Below, one piece after another: positions 41,546 through 48,099 of a stretch of 48,099 nt of DNA. Under the pieces are notes generated by a model. It was not told where the DNA came from, made no database searches, and saw nothing but the letters and a program-made list of their open reading frames with translations. Position numbers and translations under genes: made by a program. Source of the DNA: Hyphomicrobiales bacterium (GTDB lineage: Bacteria; Pseudomonadota; Alphaproteobacteria; Rhizobiales; Rhizobiaceae). Where the stretch lies: NCBI GenBank assembly GCA_900467185.1, contig UBPA01000033.1, positions 1 through 48,099 of the forward strand, given 5' to 3'. Each line of letters opens with the position of its first letter. Positions within the stretch are counted from its first letter, which is position 1.

Positions 41546-43405
41546 ATGACAGAATTCGCAGGGGTCGTTCCGGCGATCGCCGAGGCGTTGACAAAACGCG
41601 GCTATTCCACCCTGACGCCGGTCCAGACCGCCGTCATCGAAGCGGAAATGTCGGGTCGCGACGCGCTCGTCTCCGCCCAGACCGGCTCCGGCAAGACCGT
41701 CGCCTTCGGGCTTGCGCTCGCCTCGACGCTGCTGGACGGCGCGGATCGCTTCGGCCCGGCGAGCAAGCCGCTGGCCGTGGCCGTCGCGCCCACCCGCGAG
41801 CTGGCGCTGCAGGTTCAGCGCGAGCTCGAATGGCTTTACGAGATGACGGGCGCCGTGATCGCCGCTTCGGTCGGCGGCATGGACATCCGCACGGAGCGCC
41901 GCGCGCTCGATCGTGGCGCGCACATCGTCGTGGGCACGCCCGGTCGTCTGTGCGACCACGTTCGCCGGGGTGCGCTCGATCTTTCGGCCTGCCGGGCCAT
42001 CGTGCTTGACGAAGCCGATGAGATGCTTGATCTCGGCTTCCGCGAAGACCTCGAATTCCTGCTGGAGACGGCACCCGCCGATCGCCGGACGCTGATGTTC
42101 TCGGCCACCGTGCCGAAATCCATCGCGACGCTCGCCAAGAACTACCAGCGCGACGCGCTGCGGATCTCGACGCAGGCCGAGGCGAAACAGCATCTCGATA
42201 TCGACTATCGCGCGCTCGTCGTCGTTCCCTCCGATCGGGAAAACGCGATCATCAACGTGCTGCGCTATTACGAGGCGAAGAACGCCCTGGTGTTCTGCTC
42301 CACCCGTGCCGCCGTCAATCATCTGACGGCGCGGTTCAACAATCGCGGCTTCTCGGTCGTGGCCCTGTCGGGCGAGCTCAGCCAGAGCGAGCGGACGCAT
42401 GCGCTGCAGGCCATGCGCGACGGTCGTGCCCGCGTCTGCATCGCGACCGACGTCGCTGCCCGCGGCATCGACCTTCCCAATCTCGAACTCGTCATCCATG
42501 CCGACCTGCCGACCAACCCGGAAACCCTGCTGCACCGCAGTGGCCGTACCGGCCGGGCAGGGCGCAAGGGCGTCAGCGCGATCATCGTCACATCGAATGC
42601 CCGCCGCAAGGCCGAGCGCCTGCTGCGCGACGCGCGCATCGAGGCCGTCTGGGCCAAGCCCCCGTCGGCCGACGAGGTCTCGCAGAAGGATGACGAACGC
42701 ATTCTTTCCGACGCCGCGCTCAACGATCCGATCCGCGAGGACGAAGCCGCTTTCGTCCAGCAGGTCCTTTCCGGCTTCAGCGCCGAACAGGTCGCCGCCG
42801 CCTTCGTGCGTCTCGCGCGTGCCGGGCGTTCCGCCCCGGAAGACATCATCGACACGCCTGCGTTCCAGCCGTCCGGCCAGGCCGCGGGCGATCGCGGTCC
42901 GCGGCCGGAACGGTCCGAACCGCGTGCCCCGCGCGGCGATTTCGGCGATGCCGTCTGGTTCTCCATCTCTGCCGGCCGCAAGCAGAATGTCGAGCCACGC
43001 TGGCTGATCCCGATGCTCTGCCGCATCGGCCGCATCACCAAGCAGGAAATCGGCGCCATCAAGATGATGCCGGAGAACACGTTCGTGGAGATCGCGCGCG
43101 AGTTTTCCGACAGCTTCGTCGAGGCGCTGGGGCCGAAGCGCATGCTCGAGAAGGGCATTTCCGTGACCCAGCTCGACGGCGCGCCGGATCTGTCCGCCGC
43201 ACCGCGCAAGCCCTTCGTCCGCAAGGATAACGCCGCGCCGTCCGACAGCAAACCCCGCTGGAAGGATGGCGAAAGCGCCGACCGTCCGGACAGCAAGCCC
43301 TGGGCGAAGAAGGCGGCCAAGCCCGGCTTCTCGAAGTCCGGCCCGAAGCCGACGGACGATGGCGGCAAGCCCGCCAAGAAGCCTTTCAAGAAGAAGGCCT
43401 ACTGA
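41546..43405 (+). CDS. DEAD-box RNA helicase (CsdA/DbpA-like)
   Basis: A 619-residue ATP-dependent RNA helicase involved in ribosome assembly or RNA decay. It has the Q motif LTPVQTAVI (23-31), motif I AQTGSGKT (44-51), APTRELALQVQ, TPGRL, motif II DEAD at 155-158, motif III SATVPKS, and motif VI HRSGRTGRAGRKG. After the two RecA domains comes a DbpA/CsdA-type RNA-binding domain (about 467-545, VWFSISAGRKQNVEPRWLIPML). A Lys/Pro-rich basic tail ends the protein. The open frame runs far upstream, but ATG 41546 starts just before the conserved N-terminus. The 173-base leader has no recognised structure. A very strong terminator follows. Confidence 0.95.
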   Translation: MTEFAGVVPAIAEALTKRGYSTLTPVQTAVIEAEMSGRDALVSAQTGSGKTVAFGLALASTLLDGADRFGPASKPLAVAVAPTRELALQVQRELEWLYEMTGAVIAASVGGMDIRTERRALDRGAHIVVGTPGRLCDHVRRGALDLSACRAIVLDEADEMLDLGFREDLEFLLETAPADRRTLMFSATVPKSIATLAKNYQRDALRISTQAEAKQHLDIDYRALVVVPSDRENAIINVLRYYEAKNALVFCSTRAAVNHLTARFNNRGFSVVALSGELSQSERTHALQAMRDGRARVCIATDVAARGIDLPNLELVIHADLPTNPETLLHRSGRTGRAGRKGVSAIIVTSNARRKAERLLRDARIEAVWAKPPSADEVSQKDDERILSDAALNDPIREDEAAFVQQVLSGFSAEQVAAAFVRLARAGRSAPEDIIDTPAFQPSGQAAGDRGPRPERSEPRAPRGDFGDAVWFSISAGRKQNVEPRWLIPMLCRIGRITKQEIGAIKMMPENTFVEIAREFSDSFVEALGPKRMLEKGISVTQLDGAPDLSAAPRKPFVRKDNAAPSDSKPRWKDGESADRPDSKPWAKKAAKPGFSKSGPKPTDDGGKPAKKPFKKKAY

Positions 43406-43410
43406 TCATG

Positions 43411-43445
43411 AAAAGGGCTCCGGCAAACATCGCCGGAGCCCTTTT
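43411..43445. terminator. Bidirectional Rho-independent terminator between helicase and sulfite-oxidase-like genes
   Basis: AAAAGGGCTCCGGC (43411-43424) pairs perfectly over 14 bp with GCCGGAGCCCTTTT (43432-43445) around AAACATC. It ends the helicase gene on one side and the convergent molybdoenzyme gene on the other. Confidence 0.95.
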
Positions 43446-43469
43446 CTCGTTCGGTCGATCGAGGGTTTC

Positions 43470-44144
43470 TCAATCGTCGGAATAACGCTGCTCCCGCCAC
43501 GGGTCGCCCAGCATGTGATAGCCGTTCTTCTCCCAGAAGCCGGCGCGGTCACCGGTCATGAATTCGATCTTCGTCAGCCATTTCGCGCTCTTCCAGAGGT
43601 AGAGGTGCGGCACGATGAGGCGGGCGGGTGCGCCGTGCTCGCGCGTCAGCGGCTGGCCCTCCCAGTCGGTGGCGAGCAGGGCATGTTCGCTCGCGAAATC
43701 GTCAAGCGGCAGGTTGGTCGTATAGCCGTCATAGCTCGTCAGCATGACATAGGTGGCCTCCGGCTTCGGCATGACCAGGTCCAGCAGGTCATGCGTCGAG
43801 ACGCCCTTCCAGCTGTTGTCGTAGCGCGACCATGTCGTGACGCAGTGGATGTCCGATAGGAATTTGCTCTGGGGCAGGGCCTTTAGCTGCGCCCAGTCGA
43901 GCGTCACCGGATTTTCGACGGCGCCTTTCAACGTCAGCGACCAGCTCGCCGTCTCGATGATGGGATGCTGGCCGAGGTCGAGGACGGGCCAGTTTTTGAC
44001 GAGATGCTGGCCGGGCGGCAGCCGGTCGGTTTCCGAGCGCGAAACCTGTCCGGTCAGGAATTTTCCTTCTTCCGCCCACCGACGTTTCGAGCGGGTCAGT
44101 TTGGTGTCGTCGGAAGGGTTTTCCGGGGGATCGATATCCGGCAT
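43470..44144 (-). CDS. Sulfite-oxidase-like molybdopterin-dependent oxidoreductase
   Basis: A 224-residue protein of the sulfite oxidase molybdopterin fold (PF00174-type) in its short single-domain form. The molybdenum-ligand cysteine is Cys101 in FLSDIHCVTTWSRYDNSWKG. Other family features are HPIIETASWSLTLKGAVENPVTLDWAQLKALP, LLTREHGAPARLIVPHLYLWKSAKWL-type residues and a C-terminal FWEKNGYHMLGDPWREQRY. No signal peptide is seen, so it is probably cytoplasmic, unlike MsrP. Its physiological substrate is unknown. ATG 44144 has AGGAGA upstream; the frame extends to 44165 without need. The gene shares a terminator with the helicase. Confidence 0.92.
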   Translation of the reverse strand: MPDIDPPENPSDDTKLTRSKRRWAEEGKFLTGQVSRSETDRLPPGQHLVKNWPVLDLGQHPIIETASWSLTLKGAVENPVTLDWAQLKALPQSKFLSDIHCVTTWSRYDNSWKGVSTHDLLDLVMPKPEATYVMLTSYDGYTTNLPLDDFASEHALLATDWEGQPLTREHGAPARLIVPHLYLWKSAKWLTKIEFMTGDRAGFWEKNGYHMLGDPWREQRYSDD

Positions 44145-44232
44145 GTCATTCTCCTGACCGCGCATCTGAGGGGTCTATGGTCGTCCGTTCCCTATGCTTT
44201 CGTCAAGGAGCTCAAGGAGCCGATGGCGCCGG

Positions 44233-44490
44233 TCACGCGGGCGCCTTGGATGTCGCCAATATGCCGGCCTCCCGAGCCGCGGCCATGAAGGACGCCTGCG
44301 CCTTGCGCGGGCTCAAAATGCCGTCGAGAGCATCCATGCAATGCTGGAGCGCGATGCGATAGGCTCTGCCGACGTGTCCGGCGGGCCAGCCACGCAGGAA
44401 TTCCAGCGCGTCCCATGCGGATGCGATGATGAACTCCTGACTCTGCTGGAGAATGATCCGGACCGGGGTCGGAAAATGCTTGTAACTCAT
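44233..44490 (-). CDS. DUF982 small protein
   Basis: An 85-residue protein of the DUF982 family, found mainly in rhizobia and usually in several copies; no function is known. Typical features are FPTPVRIILQQSQEFIIASAWDALEFLRGWP, then an AYRIALQHCMDALDGI helix and SPRKAQASFMAAAREAGI. ATG 44490 has GAGGCG upstream; the open frame to 44565 is not supported and would run through the promoter. A GGAAC-N16-AGTT sequence upstream suggests control by the general stress sigma factor EcfG. The gene lies alone, between the molybdoenzyme and the GntR regulator. Confidence 0.85.
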   Translation of the reverse strand: MSYKHFPTPVRIILQQSQEFIIASAWDALEFLRGWPAGHVGRAYRIALQHCMDALDGILSPRKAQASFMAAAREAGILATSKAPA

Positions 44491-44523
44491 ACGCGCCTCG
44501 CATGCTGTCTGTCGTGCGCGTGC

Positions 44524-44550
44524 AAAACTCGTTGCGGGGATTTTGGTTCC
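44524..44550 (-). promoter_or_regulatory. Candidate EcfG (RpoE2, general stress) promoter of the DUF982 gene
   Basis: On the minus strand GGAAC (44550-44546) is followed after 16 bases by AGTTTT (44529-44524). The EcfG consensus of alphaproteobacteria is GGAAC-N16/17-cGTT, so one base of the -10 differs. It lies about 34 bases from the start codon. Confidence 0.6.
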
Positions 44551-44616
44551 GTTCTCGGTTAACAAAAAATTCTTGAAGAGAAACAGTGCGTTGTCCTGTC
44601 ATCTCTCTTTCCCGTC

Positions 44617-45351
44617 TTAAGGGAGAAGAACGTCGCGTAGCTCGTTTGCGCGGCGGATGCGCAGGTCGAGGTCGGCCTCGATATGATGAATATGGTGCAC
44701 CATCAGGCGGCCGGCGCGATCGAGCTGACCGGCTTCGATGGCGTCGACGATCTGCGTATGCTCGTTGTGGCCGCAGCTCGATGCTGTGGATTGTCCATAG
44801 AGCGCGATGACAAGGGACGAGCGGGCGATGAGTTCGTCCATGAAGCGCTGCATCACGGCGTTTCCCGTGATCGCGGCGATCATCAGGTGGAAGTCCCCGG
44901 AGGCCTTGATCTCCGCCCGGCGGGCGCTCTGTCCGCGCTCGGTCATCAGGCGACCCTCGTCGACCAGTTGCTCGCGGAGCTGCCGGAAATGGGCGGGCGT
45001 CATGTGGCGCGCCGCCTCTGCCAGAATGCCGGGCTCGATGATGCGGCGGGTCGCGAAAATCTGGCGCGCTTCTTCCGGCGACGGGTTGGCGACGAAAGCG
45101 CCGCGATTGCGCTCGACGGTCACGAGCCCTTCATGCGCCAGGGCCTGCAGGGCGCCGCGCACCAGCGTTCGGCTGACGTTGAACAATGCGCCGACATCCG
45201 TCTCCGTCAGCTTCGTCCCCGGCATCAGCCGCCGATCGACGATCGCGTCGCGGATGGCGTCGCGAATGGCACGCTGGCTGCCGTCGATCCCGGTGCCATC
45301 GGCGTCGGGTCGGGCGATCAGAGTTTCCGGTTTCGTCTGGCGATTGTCCAT
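44617..45351 (-). CDS. GntR family (FadR/FCD subfamily) transcriptional regulator
   Basis: A 244-residue regulator. The winged helix-turn-helix is at about 27-92 (IRDAIVDRRLMPGTKLTETDVGALFNVSRTLVRGALQALAHEGLVTVE). The FCD ligand-binding domain follows (about 100-225), with FATRRIIEPGILAEAARHM, DFHLMIAAITGNAVMQRFMDELIARSSLV, HNEHTQIVDAIEAG and MVHHIHHIEADL. The Asp/His pattern fits a metal-assisted carboxylate-binding pocket. The open frame reaches 45447, but that would cover the likely promoter and operator. ATG 45351 gives a normal length, though no good ribosome site is seen. It is divergent from an ABC importer operon, the usual position for a local repressor of a carboxylate or amine catabolic locus. 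Confidence 0.9.
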   Translation of the reverse strand: MDNRQTKPETLIARPDADGTGIDGSQRAIRDAIRDAIVDRRLMPGTKLTETDVGALFNVSRTLVRGALQALAHEGLVTVERNRGAFVANPSPEEARQIFATRRIIEPGILAEAARHMTPAHFRQLREQLVDEGRLMTERGQSARRAEIKASGDFHLMIAAITGNAVMQRFMDELIARSSLVIALYGQSTASSCGHNEHTQIVDAIEAGQLDRAGRLMVHHIHHIEADLDLRIRRANELRDVLLP

Positions 45352-45417
45352 AGTCGCGTAATCTAATGCAAAAGATCGTGTGACAGAAGGCCTTTTCGTA
45401 TCCAGAAGAGATCCGAA

Positions 45418-45427
45418 TTGTATACGA
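45418..45427. promoter_or_regulatory. Candidate FadR-subfamily GntR operator
   Basis: TTGTATACGA fits the t.GTa.tAC.a pattern known for FadR/FCD regulators. It lies 67 bases before the regulator's start codon and 170 before the divergent ABC gene, fitting at least autoregulation. Confidence 0.45.
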
Positions 45428-45551
45428 TCTGGCGGATTATTTTGCACAATAGGTTAAAAAATAGGCGTTTCTGATTGCGCTAATGGAGAGGGCTCCGATG
45501 GTTCCGCTGGTTTTCGTTTAGAAACAGTCCGCTAACGACTGCTCGGCTAAC

Positions 45552-45567
45552 TGGCACAGTTGATGCA
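45552..45567 (+). promoter_or_regulatory. Candidate sigma-54 promoter of the ABC importer operon
   Basis: TGGCACAGTTGATGCA has GG and GC ten bases apart as needed for sigma-54, with a full TGGCAC -24 element. The -12 element is ATGCA instead of TTGCA. It lies 29 bases before the start codon at 45596, a natural distance for a short leader. Confidence 0.6.
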
Positions 45568-45595
45568 TTCTCTTGGAAACGACAGGGGAGCCATC

Positions 45596-46684
45596 ATGAC
45601 CAAAGCGGCAGAGATCGACATCGTATCCGTTTCCAAGATCTATGGAAGCACCACGGCCGTCCATTCCATCAGCCTCAAGATCCCGTCCGGCAGCTACTGC
45701 TGCTTTCTTGGGCCGTCCGGTTGCGGCAAGACGTCGACGCTGCGGATGATCGCCGGGCACGAGACGATTTCCTCGGGTGACATCCGGCTCGGCAACACGG
45801 TGGTGACCGACCTGCCGCCGGCCAAGCGCGGCACGGCGATGATGTTCCAGTCCTATGCCCTGTTCCCACATCTCGACCTCATCGACAACGTGGCTTTCAG
45901 CCTGAAGATGAAGGGTGTGGAGAAGGAGGAGCGTCGCGCGAAGGCGCTGGAGATGCTTCGGCTGATGCAAATGGAGCCCTATGCCAACCGGCGCCCGGCC
46001 CAGCTTTCCGGCGGGCAGCAGCAGCGCGTCGCGCTCGCCCGCGCGCTCATCACCGATCCGGAAGCGCTGCTACTGGACGAGCCGCTGTCTGCGCTCGACC
46101 CGTTCCTGAAAATCCGTATGCGGGCGGAGCTGAAGAAGCTGCAGAAGAATCTGGGCATCACCTTCGTGCATGTCACGCACAGCCAGGAAGAGGCGATGGC
46201 GCTCGCCGACATCATCGTCATCATGAGCGACGGGCGCATCGAGCAGGCAGCCAGCCCGCGCGAGGTCTTCGAGCGGCCGGCGACAGCCTTCGTCGCGCGC
46301 TTCATGGGCGATCACAACGTGCTGACCGGCCGCGTCATCTCCAGCGCCGGGGGCGTGCTGACGCTGCAGGTGCCGGAGGGGCAGACCTTTACCGTTGCGG
46401 GCGAGGGGCGGGAAGCGGGGTCTCCGATCGACATCGGCATCCGCACGGACCGTGTCCGCCTGTGCGAACCGAGCGAGAAGACGCTCGGTTTCAACGGCGT
46501 CGTTTCCAACGTCGAATATCGCGGCGCCTCGGTGAAGATCACCGTCATGGGTGCCGGTTCCGAGGATTTCACCGTCATCGCCACCGATGCGGATTACTTC
46601 GAAAAACCCGTCGCCGTGGGCGATGCGGTTTCCCTGAGTTGGGACCTGGAGGACGCTGTCCTCCTGGGTGCCATGGCTGCCTGA
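45596..46684 (+). CDS. ABC transporter ATPase, polyamine/opine-like importer (PotA type)
   Basis: A 362-residue ABC ATPase. Walker A is GPSGCGKT (39-46), the Q-loop FQSYALFPHLDLIDNVAFSL, the signature LSGGQQQRVALARAL from residue 137, Walker B LLLDEPLSALD, and the switch His HVTHSQEEAMALAD. A C-terminal TOBE domain (about 280-355) has IGIRTDRVRL, NGVVSNVEYRGASVKI and VSLSWDLEDAVLL. This layout is that of PotA/FbpC-type ATPases for spermidine, putrescine, amino-acid-like compounds or iron. ATG 45596 has GGGGAG upstream. The binding-protein gene starts 47 bases after the stop codon. Substrate is unknown; the downstream binding protein points to the polyamine/opine group. Confidence 0.95.
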   Translation: MTKAAEIDIVSVSKIYGSTTAVHSISLKIPSGSYCCFLGPSGCGKTSTLRMIAGHETISSGDIRLGNTVVTDLPPAKRGTAMMFQSYALFPHLDLIDNVAFSLKMKGVEKEERRAKALEMLRLMQMEPYANRRPAQLSGGQQQRVALARALITDPEALLLDEPLSALDPFLKIRMRAELKKLQKNLGITFVHVTHSQEEAMALADIIVIMSDGRIEQAASPREVFERPATAFVARFMGDHNVLTGRVISSAGGVLTLQVPEGQTFTVAGEGREAGSPIDIGIRTDRVRLCEPSEKTLGFNGVVSNVEYRGASVKITVMGAGSEDFTVIATDADYFEKPVAVGDAVSLSWDLEDAVLLGAMAA

Positions 46685-46731
46685 CCTGCCAGAATACCGA
46701 CCTGTCTAACCAGAATAAAAGGGAACAGAGT

Positions 46732-48027
46732 ATGACCGAGACCAAGACCACGAAGACGGCGACCGGCATCAGCCGCCGCACGCTGATGAAGACAGGGGCT
46801 GCGGCCGTCGGCGCCATTGCCGGCTCCGGCGCGATCACCGGTTTCCCCACCATCTGGGCGCAGAACCCGATCACGCTGCGCCAGTTCGGCACCGGCGTTT
46901 CCAACATCAATGCCATCGCCGAGAAGTGCAAAGCCGACCTCGGCATCACGCTCGAGATGACGGCGACCGACTCGGATGCCGCCGCCCAGCGCGCCGTGAC
47001 GCAGCCCGACAGTTACGACATCGCGGACATCGAATACTGGATCCTGAAGAAGGTCTTCCCGGCCGGCGTCATCCAGCCGATGGAAATCTCCAAGCTGAAA
47101 TATTACGACCAGATCGTGCCGCTGTTCAAGACGGGCAAGCTGACGCCGGACAGCGTGATCGCGCAGGGTACGGCGCCGCACACCGTCGGCTTCGTGGAAA
47201 AAGCCGGTGACAAGACGTTCGCCAAGTCCGAGACCGGTCTCTTCACGATGGTCCCGACCATCTACAATGCCGACACGCTCGGTATCCGCCCGGATCTCGT
47301 CGGACGCGATATCACCTCCTGGGCCGACATCATGGACCCGGCCTTCAAGGGAAAGACCTCGATCCTCAACATCCCGTCGATCGGCATCATGGATGCCGCG
47401 ATGATCATGGAAGCGCTCGGCAACATCAAATATGCCGACAAGGGCAACATGACCAAGGCGGAGATCGACGCGACGATCGACTTCCTGATCAAGGCGAAGC
47501 AGGACGGCCAGTTCCGCGCCTTCTGGAAGTCGTTCGACGAGTCGGTCAACCTGATGGCATCGGGCGAGGTGGTCATCCAGTCCATGTGGTCGCCGGCCGT
47601 CGCCGCCGTCCGCTCCAAGGGCATCGCCTGCAAGTACCAGCCGCTCAAGGAAGGCTACCGCTCGTGGGGCGGCGGTCTCGGCCTTGCCGCGCATCTTCAG
47701 GGCGCGCAGCTGGATGCAGCCTATGAATATATCAACTGGTACACGTCCGGCTGGGTCGGCGGCTATCTCAACCGCCAGGGCTACTACTCCGCCGCCATGG
47801 ACACGGCAAAGAAGTTCATGACCGAGGACGAGTGGGGCTACTGGATCGAAGGCAAGGCCGCTCAGGGCGATATCATGTCCCCGGAAGGCAAGGTCATGGA
47901 AAAGGCCGGTGCCGTTCGCGATGGCGGCTCCTTCGAGGAGCGCATGGGCAAGGTCGCCTGCTGGAACTCCGTGATGGACGAGGACCGCTACATGGTTCGC
48001 CGCTGGAACGAGTTCATCGCTGCCTGA
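46732..48027 (+). CDS. ABC transporter periplasmic binding protein with Tat signal (PotD/family 1-like)
   Basis: A 431-residue solute-binding protein. It carries a twin-arginine signal, S14-R-R-T-L-M-K20, with a hydrophobic stretch (AAAVGAIAGSGAITGF), so it is exported folded. The mature part resembles extracellular solute-binding proteins of the spermidine/putrescine type: SYDIADIEYWILKKVFPAG, MVPTIYNADTLGIRPDL, TSWADIMDPAFKGKTSILNIP, SGEVVIQSMWSPAVAAVRSKG, and AYEYINWYTSGWVGGYLNRQGYY. ATG 46732 follows AAAGGGA. It is the second gene of the operon; permease genes should follow to the right, outside the window. The ligand is not deducible; amines, opines or similar small nitrogen compounds are plausible. 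Confidence 0.93.
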   Translation: MTETKTTKTATGISRRTLMKTGAAAVGAIAGSGAITGFPTIWAQNPITLRQFGTGVSNINAIAEKCKADLGITLEMTATDSDAAAQRAVTQPDSYDIADIEYWILKKVFPAGVIQPMEISKLKYYDQIVPLFKTGKLTPDSVIAQGTAPHTVGFVEKAGDKTFAKSETGLFTMVPTIYNADTLGIRPDLVGRDITSWADIMDPAFKGKTSILNIPSIGIMDAAMIMEALGNIKYADKGNMTKAEIDATIDFLIKAKQDGQFRAFWKSFDESVNLMASGEVVIQSMWSPAVAAVRSKGIACKYQPLKEGYRSWGGGLGLAAHLQGAQLDAAYEYINWYTSGWVGGYLNRQGYYSAAMDTAKKFMTEDEWGYWIEGKAAQGDIMSPEGKVMEKAGAVRDGGSFEERMGKVACWNSVMDEDRYMVRRWNEFIAA

Positions 48028-48052
48028 TGCGGTGCGGGTCGCACGTGCGGCG

Positions 48053-48099
48053 GCCCCTCACCCTAACCCTCTCCCCGCTTGCGGGGAGAGGGGACGTGC
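48053..48099. repeat. Rhizobial intergenic palindromic repeat (cut by window end)
   Basis: CCCTCACCCTAACCCTCTCC continues into a perfect 12-bp stem (48067-48078 with 48081-48092, CCCTCTCCCCGC and GCGGGGAGAGGG) around TT. Sequences of this form are scattered between genes in many rhizobial and related genomes and can act as transcript-end or stability hairpins. Its right limit is not visible. Confidence 0.7.

Overview
The window looks like chromosomal DNA of a Rhizobiales bacterium, most probably Rhizobiaceae. Pointers are high G+C, a 684-residue RpoD with a long acidic spacer, a dctA/dctBD locus with a textbook sigma-54 promoter, and small families common in rhizobia (DUF1127, DUF982, DUF930, DUF4112). 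The right edge carries a C/G-rich palindromic repeat of a kind frequent between rhizobial genes. No plasmid, phage or transposon genes and no CRISPR array were seen. The genus cannot be decided from this stretch.

Layout. 1-5.6 kb: the end of dnaG, a recQ helicase, then rpoD with a clear terminator. 5.9-10.9 kb: mostly small accessory genes (GNAT acetyltransferase, a Pro/Ala-rich TonB-like DUF930 protein, DUF1428, YjbQ, SnoaL-like, a secreted Arg/Asp-rich protein, SIMPL/DUF541). 11.1 kb: a CAU-anticodon tRNA, probably tRNA-Ile2. 11.4-19.2 kb: a sulfonate-utilisation locus. It holds a flavin reductase, ssuA-C-B-D in a tightly overlapping operon, and two related COG4529-type flavoproteins bracketing the operon. 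19.2-22.5 kb: a stand-alone MmeI-like (type IIL) restriction-modification enzyme that overlaps its convergent neighbour. 22.8-25.9 kb: a ketoglutarate-semialdehyde-type dehydrogenase, a TauE-family exporter and a DedA membrane protein.

26.1-28.1 kb: an ECF sigma factor, a membrane anti-sigma factor and a secreted fasciclin protein, an order recalling mycobacterial SigK-RskA-MPT70/83. 28.4 kb: DUF1127. 28.8-33.5 kb: dctA divergent from dctB-dctD, with a sigma-54 promoter and DctD-type activator sites between them. 33.7-38.4 kb: a MHYT-PAS-GGDEF-EAL protein and a soluble double-PAS chemoreceptor, convergent. 38.7-41.4 kb: small unknown genes and a Tad-type protein with a von Willebrand-like domain. 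41.5-44.5 kb: a DEAD-box RNA helicase, a sulfite-oxidase-like molybdoenzyme and a DUF982 gene with a candidate general-stress promoter. 44.6-48.0 kb: a GntR/FadR-type regulator divergent from an ABC importer operon (ATPase and Tat-exported binding protein) that has its own candidate sigma-54 promoter. The permeases probably lie beyond the window.

Functional threads. SsuABC imports organosulfonates, SsuD with reduced flavin releases sulfite, and the nearby TauE-like protein could export the surplus. DctB senses C4-dicarboxylates, and DctD activates dctA through sigma-54. I did not find a wholly unfamiliar multi-gene system. The most rewarding leads are the paired flavoproteins around the ssu operon, the lone MmeI-like enzyme, the sigma/anti-sigma/fasciclin unit, and the predicted sigma-54 and EcfG promoters.
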